Shown piece by piece: positions 8,028 through 17,965 of a DNA stretch of 64,000 nt. The notes beneath the pieces were generated by a model that was not told the DNA's origin, made no database searches, and saw nothing but the letters and a program-made list of their open reading frames with translations. The position numbers and the translations under genes are program-made. Where the stretch lies: assembly GCF_040395035.1 (NCBI RefSeq), contig NZ_JBEBRB010000007.1, positions 1 through 64,000 on the forward strand, given 5' to 3'. This DNA is from Parapedobacter lycopersici_A (lineage in GTDB: Bacteria > Bacteroidota > Bacteroidia > Sphingobacteriales > Sphingobacteriaceae). Numbering within the stretch: position 1 is the stretch's first letter; every line of letters begins with the position of its first letter.

Positions 8028-10829
8028 ATGAATGAAGTAGCGACGCTCGACCCCAAGACCCATATTATTATTAAAGGCGCACGTGTACATAACCTAAAGA
8101 ATGTAGACGTAGCCATTCCAAAGAACAAACTTGTCGTCATTACAGGCATGTCGGGCTCGGGCAAATCGTCCCTCGCTTTTGACACCCTGTATGCCGAAGG
8201 GCAGCGCCGTTACGTCGAAAGCCTTTCCTCGTACGCGCGTCAGTTTATGGGGCGTATGGGCAAGCCCGAGGTAGACTACATCAAAGGCATCGCTCCGGCT
8301 ATTGCCATTGAGCAGCGGGTCATTACCAGCAACCCGCGGTCTACGGTAGGTACCTCCACCGAAATTTACGATTACCTCAAACTGCTCTATGCCCGTATCG
8401 GAAAAACGTATTCTCCGATATCCGGCCAGGAAGTCCGGAAAGACACCGTTACCTCGGTCACTCATTTCATCACCGGATTGCCCATGGGCACCGTGGTTAC
8501 CGTCAGTGCTCCGTTGCACCCCACCAATAAGCGCAAGCTAAAGGAAGAACTGGCTATTTTACTCCAGAAAGGGTTTGTACGGGTCATTTATCAGGGGCAG
8601 GCACATAAAATTGAGGCACTGCTCGAAGACGAAACACGGGAAAACCCGACAGCCAAATCAGGTGACCTGCAGATTGTGATCGACCGCATTACCGTGGATG
8701 CCGAGGAAGATACGCGGAACCGGATTGCCGACTCCGTACAGACGGCTTTTTTTGAAGGGAAGGGCGATTGTTATGTAGCGGCACTGGAAGCTGTTCACGC
8801 CTTCTCTGACCGGTTTGAACTGGATGACATCACCTTTGAGGAGCCTACCCCAAACTTTTTCAGCTTTAACAACCCGTATGGAGCGTGCAAACGCTGCGAG
8901 GGGTATGGACGGGTTATCGGCATTGATCCGGACCTCGTGGTTCCGGACAAGAGCCGGTCTGTATATGACGGTGCCATTGCCCCTTGGCGCGGCGAAAAAA
9001 TGGGCGAATGGCTGCAACAGTTGATCCAGCATTCCACGAAGTTTGATTTTCCGATTCACCGGGCTTATGCCGACCTGACACCGGACCAGCAGGCACTGCT
9101 CTGGAAAGGCAACCGTTATTTCAGGGGACTAAACCAGTTTTTCGAGGAGCTGGAAGAACAGACCTATAAAATTCAATACCGCGTCATGCTTTCCCGTTAC
9201 CGGGGGAAAACCGATTGCCCGGAGTGCAATGGCACACGGTTACGCAAAGATGCTGCCTATGTAAAAATCAACGGTAAATCCATATCGGAAGTGGTCCTGA
9301 TGCCGCTGGACCAGGCGTTGGCATTTTTCAAAGCGCTCGAATTAACCGAAAATGAGGCCGCCATTGCCAAACGGTTGCTGGCGGAGATCACGAATCGGCT
9401 CCGGTTCCTCAGCGATGTGGGACTGGGTTACCTGACGCTCAACCGGCTGTCAAATACGCTCTCCGGCGGCGAGTCGCAGCGCATCAACCTGGCCACGTCG
9501 CTGGGAAGCTCACTGGTCGGGTCCATTTATGTACTTGACGAACCGAGTATCGGGCTGCATCCAAGAGATACCCAGCGGCTCATCGGCGTGCTGAAATCCC
9601 TTCGGAATGTCGGCAATACCGTACTGGTTGTGGAGCATGAGCAGGAGATGATGCAGGCAGCGGATTACCTGATTGATATCGGTCCCGAAGCGGGGGTGCA
9701 CGGCGGCCAGCTGATCTTCAATGGCACTTATGAAGGGATTCTCCGCGACGAAAATAGCCTGACCGGCCGCTACCTCAGTGGCCGGGACCGCATTCCCGTA
9801 CCGGCCAGCCGCCGGAAGTGGCACGACGCGATCGTAGTGAAGGGCGCCCGCGAAAATAACCTGAAAGGCATCGATGTCCGTTTTCCGCTCCATGTATTCA
9901 CCGTGGTTACGGGTGTATCGGGTTCGGGAAAGACCTCACTGGTTAAGCGGATTCTCTACCCGGCACTGCAAAAAGCCACCGGAAACTACTCAGGCGAACA
10001 GACGGGGCGCTACGACAGCATGGATGGCGACATCCAGCGCGTGGAGCAGGTGGAGCTGGTCGACCAGAATCCCATCGGGCGTTCGTCGCGCTCCAATCCG
10101 GTGACCTACGTAAAGGCCTGGGACGAGGTGCGCGCATTGTATAGCGCCCAGCCCGCAGCAAAAGCTGCCGGACTGAAGCCGGCGTCCTTTTCCTTCAATG
10201 TGGAGGGGGGGCGCTGCGATGTCTGCCAGGGTGAAGGGGAGGTGAAGATCGAAATGCAGTTCATGGCTGATATTGTATTGCCCTGTGAGGCCTGCGGGGG
10301 AAAACGCTTCAAACAGCATGTGCTGGATATTACCTGGAATGAAAAAAATGTGGCCGACCTGCTGGAACTGAGTGTCGACGAGGCGCTTGAATTCTTCGCG
10401 GGCCAGCCAAAAATACGGGCGAAGTTACAGCCCCTTGCCGACGTCGGACTCGGTTATGTCAAACTGGGTCAGTCGTCCAGCACCCTTTCGGGGGGTGAGG
10501 CACAGCGCATTAAACTCGCTTCCTTTCTGATCAAGGGGAATAGCAGTAAAAATACACTGTTTATTTTCGATGAGCCCACCACCGGACTGCATTTCCATGA
10601 CATCAAAAAACTGCTGAAGTCTTTCGATGCGCTTATTGCACAGGGCAACAGCATCCTGGTCATTGAGCACAATATGGATATGATCAAGAGCGCCGACTGG
10701 GTGATCGATATCGGACCCGAGGGAGGCGACCAGGGCGGGCGGCTTGTTTTTGAAGGCACGCCGGAAGCGCTGGCTGCACAAGCGGGTTCCCATACGGGCC
10801 ATTACCTAAAAGGATACCTTGCCGTTTAA
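8028..10829 (+). CDS. uvrA: Excinuclease ABC subunit A
   Basis: The 933-residue product is UvrA, the damage-recognition ATPase of nucleotide excision repair. It has two ABC modules: Walker A GMSGSGKS at 40-47 and GVSGSGKT near 628, with ABC signatures LSGGESQRI near 478 and LSGGEAQRI near 820. Zinc-binding Cys pairs lie near 287 (CKRCEGYG), 395 (CPECNG) and 728 (CDVCQGEGE, CEACGG). Length and order match the family and no defect is seen. Confidence 0.98.
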   Translation: MNEVATLDPKTHIIIKGARVHNLKNVDVAIPKNKLVVITGMSGSGKSSLAFDTLYAEGQRRYVESLSSYARQFMGRMGKPEVDYIKGIAPAIAIEQRVITSNPRSTVGTSTEIYDYLKLLYARIGKTYSPISGQEVRKDTVTSVTHFITGLPMGTVVTVSAPLHPTNKRKLKEELAILLQKGFVRVIYQGQAHKIEALLEDETRENPTAKSGDLQIVIDRITVDAEEDTRNRIADSVQTAFFEGKGDCYVAALEAVHAFSDRFELDDITFEEPTPNFFSFNNPYGACKRCEGYGRVIGIDPDLVVPDKSRSVYDGAIAPWRGEKMGEWLQQLIQHSTKFDFPIHRAYADLTPDQQALLWKGNRYFRGLNQFFEELEEQTYKIQYRVMLSRYRGKTDCPECNGTRLRKDAAYVKINGKSISEVVLMPLDQALAFFKALELTENEAAIAKRLLAEITNRLRFLSDVGLGYLTLNRLSNTLSGGESQRINLATSLGSSLVGSIYVLDEPSIGLHPRDTQRLIGVLKSLRNVGNTVLVVEHEQEMMQAADYLIDIGPEAGVHGGQLIFNGTYEGILRDENSLTGRYLSGRDRIPVPASRRKWHDAIVVKGARENNLKGIDVRFPLHVFTVVTGVSGSGKTSLVKRILYPALQKATGNYSGEQTGRYDSMDGDIQRVEQVELVDQNPIGRSSRSNPVTYVKAWDEVRALYSAQPAAKAAGLKPASFSFNVEGGRCDVCQGEGEVKIEMQFMADIVLPCEACGGKRFKQHVLDITWNEKNVADLLELSVDEALEFFAGQPKIRAKLQPLADVGLGYVKLGQSSSTLSGGEAQRIKLASFLIKGNSSKNTLFIFDEPTTGLHFHDIKKLLKSFDALIAQGNSILVIEHNMDMIKSADWVIDIGPEGGDQGGRLVFEGTPEALAAQAGSHTGHYLKGYLAV

Positions 10830-10878
10830 CCTGAACAACCTGCTTCAACAATTTTTTTATATTATCTTGTTTTTATGT

Positions 10879-10886
10879 TAGGTTTG
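10879..10886 (+). promoter_or_regulatory. Promoter -7 element for the ECF sigma gene
   Basis: TAGGTTTG matches TAnnTTTG and is followed two bases later by a 14-bp perfect palindrome, so the expected transcription start falls in the palindrome. No convincing -33 element is seen. Confidence 0.45.
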
Positions 10887-10888
10887 TT

Positions 10889-10902
10889 ATTGATTAATCA
10901 AT
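10889..10902. promoter_or_regulatory. 14-bp perfect palindrome, candidate operator
   Basis: ATTGATTAATCAAT is identical to its reverse complement. It lies between the -7 element and the TTG start of the sigma gene, a usual place for a repressor site. The binding protein is unknown. Confidence 0.45.
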
Positions 10903-10915
10903 TTCAAACTTAACA

Positions 10916-11536
10916 TTGCAACACCGGATCACGTCAGCGGATATTCGAAACTTAATCGGAGGCGATGAGGCTGCTTTCCGCAAGATCTACTATGTCCATA
11001 GTGAGCAGGTGTATCAGTTGGCTTTCCGCTTTCTAAAGAGCCCGGTATGGAGTGAAGAGATCGTCCAGGACGTCTTTTTAAAGTTATGGCTAAACCGCGA
11101 GGGGCTGGACGAATCCGGCAATACCTGGTTTTACTTATATGTTATTACCAAGCGGCTGTGCCTTAACCGCATCCGTGAAATCCGGAAGTCCACGTTGCTG
11201 TTTGACGAACTGATGCATCACCTTGAACAGGCCCACAACCGGACTGAAGAAGAGTTTTTTGCCGCCGACATGGACCGGCAGGCACAGGAGATCATTGCCA
11301 CGCTTCCGCAGCAGCAACGGCTGGTATTCAACCTAAGCCGCATGGAGGGGCTCTCGCACAAAGAGATTGCCAAGCAGCTCGGTGTTTCGCCCAACACCGT
11401 GAAAAATCATATGGTCCAGGCGTTAAAGACGCTGAAAAACGCCCTGCATCAGTCCGGATATACTTACCTCATCGGGTTACTCTGCTGCCAGCAGGTCACG
11501 CACTGGATTTATTCATTTTTTTTCATGCCGCACTAG
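10916..11536 (+). CDS. ECF RNA polymerase sigma factor, FecI-like
   Basis: The 206-residue product is a sigma-70 family ECF factor. Region 2 spans about 22-90 with the EEIVQDVFLKLW segment at 47-58; region 4 spans about 125-178 with the helix-turn-helix HKEIAKQLGVSPNTVKNHM. It starts with TTG; the frame is open only a few codons further upstream and has no ATG there. After region 4 comes a hydrophobic tail (about 182-206) with an adjacent Cys pair, which is longer than needed for a sigma factor. The FecR gene follows after 69 bases and a SusC gene with an STN domain after that, so this factor most likely switches on the susC operon on ligand binding. Confidence 0.92.
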   Translation: MQHRITSADIRNLIGGDEAAFRKIYYVHSEQVYQLAFRFLKSPVWSEEIVQDVFLKLWLNREGLDESGNTWFYLYVITKRLCLNRIREIRKSTLLFDELMHHLEQAHNRTEEEFFAADMDRQAQEIIATLPQQQRLVFNLSRMEGLSHKEIAKQLGVSPNTVKNHMVQALKTLKNALHQSGYTYLIGLLCCQQVTHWIYSFFFMPH

Positions 11537-11566
11537 TCCTATCGGTGCTCCCTGGTGTTCTTATTG

Positions 11567-11592
11567 TAAGCGGGGGGGGAAATACCCGCTTA
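11567..11592 (+). promoter_or_regulatory. Stem-loop with G8 run before fecR
   Basis: TAAGCGGG (11567-11574) pairs with CCCGCTTA (11585-11592) around a loop that holds the rest of an eight-G run. The structure ends 13 bases before the FecR ATG and could modulate its translation. A G8 tract is also a possible length-variable site. Confidence 0.4.
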
Positions 11593-11605
11593 GCTAACCA
11601 ACAAC

Positions 11606-12811
11606 ATGAACAATCAGCTACGGCAATTACTGGCCCGTTATTTCAATAATACGATCGATAAAAGCGATTGCGAGGTCCTGCTGCAGCAGCTGGAAAACAG
11701 CGATCCGGAACAAGTATCTGCACTGGTTGACGAGTTGCTGAAAACGGAACAGCCGACGGCGTTGCTCGGATCCGACCGGCAGGAACGCATTTACGACAAA
11801 CTGACCGCCCATATCCAGCAGCACAGCGCAGCAACGGTAATGCCTCCTACCCTGCCCCGAAGGCCAGCCTACCGGAAGTGGATCCGCATAGCGGCGCTCT
11901 GGACGGTTGCTATTTCCGCGGCGCTTTTGTTGTACCATACCTACAGATCCACCGTGTACCCACCGAAACATCCGGCCGCAGCAGCGACATCTGACGACAT
12001 CCTGTTGCCCGATGGCACACAGGCAATGCTTACGCTGGCGAACGGGGAAACATTAGTCCTGCACGACAGCATGGTCGGCATGCTGGCCAGCCAGGTGGGA
12101 ATTGCGATCCGCATAACGGCCGACGGCAGTGTCTGGTACGATACACGGTCTATGCAGGTGACCAGCGCACAGGTACCGTTTAACACATTCAGTACACCGA
12201 AGGGGCATTCGCACCAGCTGGTTCTGCCCGACGGGACGCGCGTTTGGCTAAACACCTCATCGGCCATCCGTTTTCCGGTGGCGTTCACCGGAGATGAACG
12301 CCGGGTGGTCCTTACCGGAGAAGCGTATTTTGAAGTCGCGCATAACGCGGCGAAGCCCTTTAAGGTTGAGGCGAACGGAAGTACCATCGCGGTGCTGGGT
12401 ACCCACTTCAACGTATCGGCCTATGCCGATGATCCGCAAGTGGTTACCACCCTACTGGAAGGCGCAGTGGACGTTTCCATGGATGGCAGCCGTGTCGCAT
12501 TAAAACCCGGTGAACAGGCTGTTTCCGACGGCGCGACAGGACGCATCTGGCAATCCAAGGCAGATATCCAATCGGCCATGGCCTGGAAAAACGGTTATTT
12601 CCGATTTAATGACGAACGCATTGAGAGCATCATCAACAAAGTATCAAGGTGGTATGATATCGAGCGAGTAGCGTATGAGGGACAATTCAACGACCGGTTT
12701 ACCGGCACGTTCCAACGGTCCAAAAGTATCGCCCAGCTCTTTGATCACCTGGAACGGATTGCACCCATACAATTCAGAATAGAAGGAAAGGAGGTGGTCA
12801 TCATGAAATAA
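11606..12811 (+). CDS. FecR-family anti-sigma factor
   Basis: The 401-residue inner-membrane protein has a cytoplasmic N-terminal part that should hold the sigma factor, one membrane segment (about 93-110, IRIAALWTVAISAALLLY), and a periplasmic FecR domain (about 190-290) with the typical VLPDGTRVWLN and GEAYFEVAH segments. A C-terminal DUF4974-type domain (about 325-400) contains RIESIINKVSRWYDIE. It receives the signal from the STN domain of the downstream SusC and controls the upstream sigma factor. The adjacent gene order supports this. Confidence 0.93.
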   Translation: MNNQLRQLLARYFNNTIDKSDCEVLLQQLENSDPEQVSALVDELLKTEQPTALLGSDRQERIYDKLTAHIQQHSAATVMPPTLPRRPAYRKWIRIAALWTVAISAALLLYHTYRSTVYPPKHPAAAATSDDILLPDGTQAMLTLANGETLVLHDSMVGMLASQVGIAIRITADGSVWYDTRSMQVTSAQVPFNTFSTPKGHSHQLVLPDGTRVWLNTSSAIRFPVAFTGDERRVVLTGEAYFEVAHNAAKPFKVEANGSTIAVLGTHFNVSAYADDPQVVTTLLEGAVDVSMDGSRVALKPGEQAVSDGATGRIWQSKADIQSAMAWKNGYFRFNDERIESIINKVSRWYDIERVAYEGQFNDRFTGTFQRSKSIAQLFDHLERIAPIQFRIEGKEVVIMK

Positions 12812-12833
12812 TAATACCATTGGCCACAAAAAA

Positions 12834-12860
12834 GCCAGAAGCGTTCGCGGCGCTTCCGGC
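12834..12860 (+). promoter_or_regulatory. Stem-loop between fecR and susC
   Basis: GCCAGAAGCG (12834-12843) and CGCTTCCGGC (12851-12860) form a 10-bp stem with one mismatch and a 7-base loop. No T run follows, so it is not a standard terminator; it may reduce read-through or protect an RNA end between the regulator and transporter genes. Confidence 0.35.
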
Positions 12861-12929
12861 GGCAATGGCTGGCCTGTAATATCCATTTCCTGAGCAGAAA
12901 ACCGATTTACTAACCAAACATTTAGTCAA

Positions 12930-15900
12930 ATGTATAAAACTTCTATTGTATTTTGCTGCTATCAGCGGCAATTATTCAGACTACTATTAGCCATGAAACT
13001 TGTCATCGTGTTGATAACTGCTTCATTCCTGCACGCGAGTGCAATAGGCTATGCGCAGAGCGTGACAATCAATGTCAAAGAGGCTTCCATTTCGGACGTC
13101 CTGAACGAAATTAGGGAACAGACAGGGTACGACTTCCTCTATAACTCGTCCCATTTGTCGGGCACGAGACCGGTGGATCTCCAATTCAGCAACGCACCGC
13201 TGGCGCGGGTGCTGGATGCCTGCTTTTCCAATCAACCACTAACCTACCAGATTGTGGACAATACCGTGCTGCTGCACCGGAAGTCACGGGCTGAACGAAG
13301 CACGGCCACTGCCGTCCGCCTTCAGCGGGAAATCCGGGGGACGGTGACCAACGAACAGGGTGAGCCGTTACAGGGTGTCACGGTGTCGGTAAAGGAAACG
13401 ACCGGAGGAACGGTAACCAATAACCAGGGGAATTACGAGCTTAGCTTGGGTGAAAATGCACAGACACTGGTGTTTACCATTGTGGGTTATGCGCGGCAGG
13501 AAGTAGCGATATCAGGTTCAGGACCGGTCAACGTTACCATGCGGGCGCAGGTAAGCGACCTGGATGAAGTCGTGGTCGTTGGCTATGGTGTACAAAGCCG
13601 GCGCGATGTCATCGGCGCCGTGGGTGTCGCCTCATCCGAAGATTTCGGCGACGTGGCCGTGAGCAACACCTCGCAGCTTATCCAAGGCAAGATTGCCGGC
13701 GTACAGGTAATCAACAACAGCGGCGCGCCGGGATCGGGTACGCAGATTGTCGTCCGCGGTACCGGATCATTTACCAACGCGGCGCCTCTTTACGTAATTG
13801 ATGGGATCCAAAGTGACCAGGGAACCTTCAATTCGTTAAGCCCTTACGATATACAGGATATTACCGTGCTGAAAGATGCATCGTCTGTGGCCATCTATGG
13901 TGCGCAGGGCGCAAACGGGGTTGTCATCGTTACAACCCGGCGGCCAAAAACCGGAGCCCCGCAAATAACCTATAACGGATATGTTGGTATATCAAATCCC
14001 TGGAAGCAGTTTGATATGCTGAACGCCGCCGATTATACCGGCATTGTCAAAGAATGGTACGCTAATCAGGGACAGGTACTTCCATCCCGCGTGGGCTCGG
14101 ACGATGCGCTTATCACCCGGACGGACTGGCAGGATGAAATGTTCAAAACAGGTACCATCCATGAACATTACCTGAATGTAGGTGGTGGAACGGAGCGGAT
14201 CACCTATAACGTTTCGGCGGGTTACACCAAACAGGACGGCCAGATTGTGGACCGCAATTTCCAGCGGGCCAACATCCGCCTGAACCTCCAGGAACACGTA
14301 GGACAGCGGATCCGGCTGGGCCAATCGCTGAGTATCCGTCATCAAACCATCAATGGCGTCAGCGCCAATGTGGTAAACGGCCTGCGGATGCCCCCGTATA
14401 TTCCGGTATATGACCCCAGCAACGAGTTGGGCGGATTCGGGATTGCCACCAGCTTACTGGACGGCAACGACAGCCAGAACCCGCTGATACAGCCTTACCT
14501 GCGCGACGTCAAGGACCGCGGATTGAACAACTACCTGCAATTATTCGGCGAAATCGATATCATTGACGGCCTGAAATTCCGGTCGCAAATCGGCGGTGTC
14601 TACAACTTCAGCCAATATTACAACTACAACCCCACGTATGCAGCGAACCAGCTGGTGACCCAAAACCAGATTTCTGAAAACTACGGCTACGACCTGAGCT
14701 ACATCTGGGAAAACTACTTTACCTATGATAAACGCTTCAAAGATCACAGTTTAACCGTAACGGCGGGAAATTCATACCGTGACGGCGGCGTCTCCCGGTC
14801 GGTAAACCTGGTGGGAAGCAATTTCCCGAACGATGAGATCCATCAGATCGGGGCGGCAAAGACCATCTCTTTCGGTTCGGGATCTGCCAACTCGGGTGCC
14901 CGGTTTATTTCATATTTCGGTCGGGTGAACTACGCCTTTAAAGACCGTTACATTATCACGTTGACCGGTCGCCGGGATGCCACCTCGTTATTCAGCAAGG
15001 CCAACCGGGTAGGTTATTTCCCGTCTGTCGGACTGGGCTGGCGGCTATCCGACGAGGCATTTATGCAGGACATCGAATGGATCTCCGACCTGAAACTTCG
15101 TGGAAGCTGGGGAAAAACGGGTAACTCCAACATCCCGGGATTCTCGTTCCAGTCTAACGTATGGACCGGCCGGGCAAATAGCGTAGTATATCCGTTAGGG
15201 CCCAATGAAACCTTGCAAAATGGAGCAACCATTGCCATACCAGCAACACCTTCGTTAAAATGGGAGGAAACAACCACCATTGACGCGGGCATCGACGCGA
15301 GCTTATTTAACAATAGCGTGTCGGTAAGCCTTGGCTATTATGACCGTAACAATGAAGACCTGCTGGTTGAAGTGCCTTTGGCGTTATCGACCGGTTATGG
15401 TGGTGTTTCAGGCGCCAGCAGCAGTCAGCTGATTAACGCGGCGTCTGCCTATAACCGCGGCTTTGAGGTATCACTGGGCTATCAGGGAAATACAACCAAC
15501 TGGAAGTACGCCATTAACGTCAACGGGTCGTACAACAAAAACCAGGTAACCTCGCTGGGCACACAGGGTGCCGTTCCCATTATGGACGGTTCCTTCTATT
15601 CCGTACCGGCGATGACGCGTACTGACGTGGGTTATGCCATCGGCTCCTACTATGGCTTTGTCTACGATCACGTTGCCATAGACGGCAATGATGTGGACCA
15701 ATACAATGCAATGGCACAACAGGTTACCGGCGATCCCAATGCGGAGTACCAGTCGGGTCTGCTGCCGGGCGACCGCATCTTCAAAGACATAAACGGCGAC
15801 GGTGTAGTTACCGAAGTGGATAAAACCTACCTGGGCAGCCCGATTCCGAAGTGGAATTACGGGTTAAACATCAACCTGTCGTACAAACAATTTGACTTTA

Positions 15901-16358
15901 TGGCGTCATTACAGGGCGTTGCTGATGTGCAGCTGATCAATGGCACCAAGTATTACCTGGAAGGGGTAGCGCTTCCGTTTAATGCCAAAACGGACGTGTT
16001 AAGCAGCTGGAAGCAAAATGGTGACATCACGGATATTGCGCGTATCGGCCAGAATCCGGGTACTTCCGCGAACCTCCGTCCGTCATCCTGGTTTGTGGAA
16101 AATGCCGGGTTTGCCCGGATCCGCAACGTTACCCTCGGCTATACTTTTTCTTCCGACGGGATGAAGTACTGGACGGGTAATGTGGTTTCCAGCCTGCGGA
16201 TATACGCAACTGCGCAGAACCTGTTTACCTTTACCAACTATTCAGGTTATGACCCTGAAGTTACCGGAAGCGGCGACTTCATTTTCGGCAGAGGCATTGA
16301 CACCGGTCAGATACCGCAGCCGCGGACCTTTATGTTCGGTGTTCAGCTAGGGTTTTAA
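12930..16358 (+). CDS. SusC/RagA TonB-linked outer membrane transporter with STN domain
   Basis: The 1142-residue protein has a signal peptide (hydrophobic stretch 22-42, ending near YAQ), an STN signalling domain (about 45-115), a carboxypeptidase-like regulatory domain (about 135-208, starting IRGTVTNEQGEPLQGV), a TonB box (DEVVVVGYG, 212-220), a plug domain (about 222-340) and a long beta-barrel. SusC proteins import bulky or scarce ligands across the outer membrane with SusD as the lid. The STN domain, with the sigma/FecR pair just upstream, marks a signal-transducing transporter. An in-frame ATG at 12993 starts directly at the signal peptide, but related proteins often carry an extension like the one kept here. 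Confidence 0.95.
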   Translation: MYKTSIVFCCYQRQLFRLLLAMKLVIVLITASFLHASAIGYAQSVTINVKEASISDVLNEIREQTGYDFLYNSSHLSGTRPVDLQFSNAPLARVLDACFSNQPLTYQIVDNTVLLHRKSRAERSTATAVRLQREIRGTVTNEQGEPLQGVTVSVKETTGGTVTNNQGNYELSLGENAQTLVFTIVGYARQEVAISGSGPVNVTMRAQVSDLDEVVVVGYGVQSRRDVIGAVGVASSEDFGDVAVSNTSQLIQGKIAGVQVINNSGAPGSGTQIVVRGTGSFTNAAPLYVIDGIQSDQGTFNSLSPYDIQDITVLKDASSVAIYGAQGANGVVIVTTRRPKTGAPQITYNGYVGISNPWKQFDMLNAADYTGIVKEWYANQGQVLPSRVGSDDALITRTDWQDEMFKTGTIHEHYLNVGGGTERITYNVSAGYTKQDGQIVDRNFQRANIRLNLQEHVGQRIRLGQSLSIRHQTINGVSANVVNGLRMPPYIPVYDPSNELGGFGIATSLLDGNDSQNPLIQPYLRDVKDRGLNNYLQLFGEIDIIDGLKFRSQIGGVYNFSQYYNYNPTYAANQLVTQNQISENYGYDLSYIWENYFTYDKRFKDHSLTVTAGNSYRDGGVSRSVNLVGSNFPNDEIHQIGAAKTISFGSGSANSGARFISYFGRVNYAFKDRYIITLTGRRDATSLFSKANRVGYFPSVGLGWRLSDEAFMQDIEWISDLKLRGSWGKTGNSNIPGFSFQSNVWTGRANSVVYPLGPNETLQNGATIAIPATPSLKWEETTTIDAGIDASLFNNSVSVSLGYYDRNNEDLLVEVPLALSTGYGGVSGASSSQLINAASAYNRGFEVSLGYQGNTTNWKYAINVNGSYNKNQVTSLGTQGAVPIMDGSFYSVPAMTRTDVGYAIGSYYGFVYDHVAIDGNDVDQYNAMAQQVTGDPNAEYQSGLLPGDRIFKDINGDGVVTEVDKTYLGSPIPKWNYGLNINLSYKQFDFMASLQGVADVQLINGTKYYLEGVALPFNAKTDVLSSWKQNGDITDIARIGQNPGTSANLRPSSWFVENAGFARIRNVTLGYTFSSDGMKYWTGNVVSSLRIYATAQNLFTFTNYSGYDPEVTGSGDFIFGRGIDTGQIPQPRTFMFGVQLGF

Positions 16359-16387
16359 GTCAGGGTATCATCTTAATCAGAAGTAAC

Positions 16388-17959
16388 ATGAAAAAGAAAA
16401 TAGGAATTTTATTAGCCACGGCAGGTATGTTGATAGCCAGCGGATGCAATGAAGATTTGCTGGACGTAAAAAACGAGAACAATTATACCGATGTGTCGTA
16501 TTTCAAAACGCAGACCCAGTTTAACGAAGCCGTACTGGCCACGTATGCTGTTTTCAGTCATACAGGGATGATGGCACGGGAGTGGTATTTTGTTTTTGAT
16601 CTGCTGGCCAATGATGCGGAACGTGCTTCGCCGCTGGTTGGTACGGAATTGCAGTTGGCCGATTACAGCTTCAACAACAACAATGAGGATATTGTGGGGT
16701 TATGGTCGTCCTTATACCGCATGATTTTCAGGGCTAACCTGGCACTGAAAGTAATCGAGGGATGGGAAACCGCCACTGAAGCCGAGGCCGCCGCGAAGCG
16801 GCAATACATTGCCGAAGCACATTGGCTGCGGGGATTTGCATATTTTAACCTGGTCACCAACTGGGGTCGGGTTCCACTGCGGATGACATTCGAGGATTCG
16901 CAGTCAAACTCATTTCCGAGATCATCGGTAGCCGACGTCTGGCAAGTGGTGGAAAGCGAATTTACAGCCGCTATCCCCGATCTTCCCGTTGCCCATGCCC
17001 CAGAGCAAAAAGGCCGGGCCACGAAAGGCGCCGCGATCGCATTCCTGGGCCGCACGTACCTGTTTCAAAAGAAGTACGATGAGGCAATTGCGCAATTGGC
17101 ACAGCTTACTGCCGCGCCGTTTACGTACTCGCTCGACCCGAGCTATGACCATCTTTTCAGCGAAGATAACATCAACAGCCCCGAAACCGTATTTGATGTA
17201 AACCATACTTATACCACATCAAATACACAGTATTACATGTTCGGCGGCCAAGAAGGTACGAATGGTAAAACGTTCCATACCGGAAGGGCACAGGAATATG
17301 GTTTTAACGACTGGCAGAACGTGGTCGCATCCGATGCATTGGTGGAGGCACATACCTATGCGAATCCGCAATCAGGCGCGCCTTACATCGACCCGCGTGC
17401 TAAACTTACGTATTACGGCACTGCGCAGAATGGAGGTGACACAAAATACTGCGATGCCTGTTCAGGCGGACCGATTGATTACGATTATGGATTCTTCGGC
17501 AACAGTTACCGCAAGTACCAGCCTTATGAATTCCAGCAATATACCGAAGCACCGATGAGCGGCATCAATACGCACGTGCTCCGTTACGCAGACGTGCTGC
17601 TTATGCTGGCCGAATGTTATATTGAAAAAAACAGTCCTGATGTGGCTACCGGTATCGGTTACATTAATGACGTGCGGAACCGGCCCAGCGTCATGGCTGA
17701 AAATTACCCGGTGGGGCTCGGTCAGGATGCCGCCCGCACCGCATTACGGCGGGAGCGGCAGATTGAGTTTGCCGGTGAACAATCGCGGTGGTTCGACCTC
17801 GTCCGCTGGGGCATTGCCAAAGAAGTGCTGAATGCGGAGCATCCCGCCGGACCGGGCCAGCAACCGTTCCTGGACAAGCATTACCTGTTCCCGATTCCGA
17901 TCGATGAGCGGAATTCGAATGCGGAACTGGCTGCCGATGTGGCCAACGACTGGAACTAG
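16388..17959 (+). CDS. SusD/RagB family outer membrane lipoprotein
   Basis: The 523-residue lipoprotein (lipobox ending at Cys20, IASGC) has the SusD pattern: the N-terminal TDVSYFKTQTQFNEAVLATY helix, AEAHWLRGFAYFNLVTNWGRVPL, the RYADVLLMLAECYIE segment and the C-terminal RRERQIEFAGEQSRWFDLVRW. It lies 29 bases after susC and forms the ligand-capturing lid over the SusC barrel. The ligand cannot be read from the sequence. Confidence 0.95.
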   Translation: MKKKIGILLATAGMLIASGCNEDLLDVKNENNYTDVSYFKTQTQFNEAVLATYAVFSHTGMMAREWYFVFDLLANDAERASPLVGTELQLADYSFNNNNEDIVGLWSSLYRMIFRANLALKVIEGWETATEAEAAAKRQYIAEAHWLRGFAYFNLVTNWGRVPLRMTFEDSQSNSFPRSSVADVWQVVESEFTAAIPDLPVAHAPEQKGRATKGAAIAFLGRTYLFQKKYDEAIAQLAQLTAAPFTYSLDPSYDHLFSEDNINSPETVFDVNHTYTTSNTQYYMFGGQEGTNGKTFHTGRAQEYGFNDWQNVVASDALVEAHTYANPQSGAPYIDPRAKLTYYGTAQNGGDTKYCDACSGGPIDYDYGFFGNSYRKYQPYEFQQYTEAPMSGINTHVLRYADVLLMLAECYIEKNSPDVATGIGYINDVRNRPSVMAENYPVGLGQDAARTALRRERQIEFAGEQSRWFDLVRWGIAKEVLNAEHPAGPGQQPFLDKHYLFPIPIDERNSNAELAADVANDWN

Positions 17960-17965
17960 CGGGTC

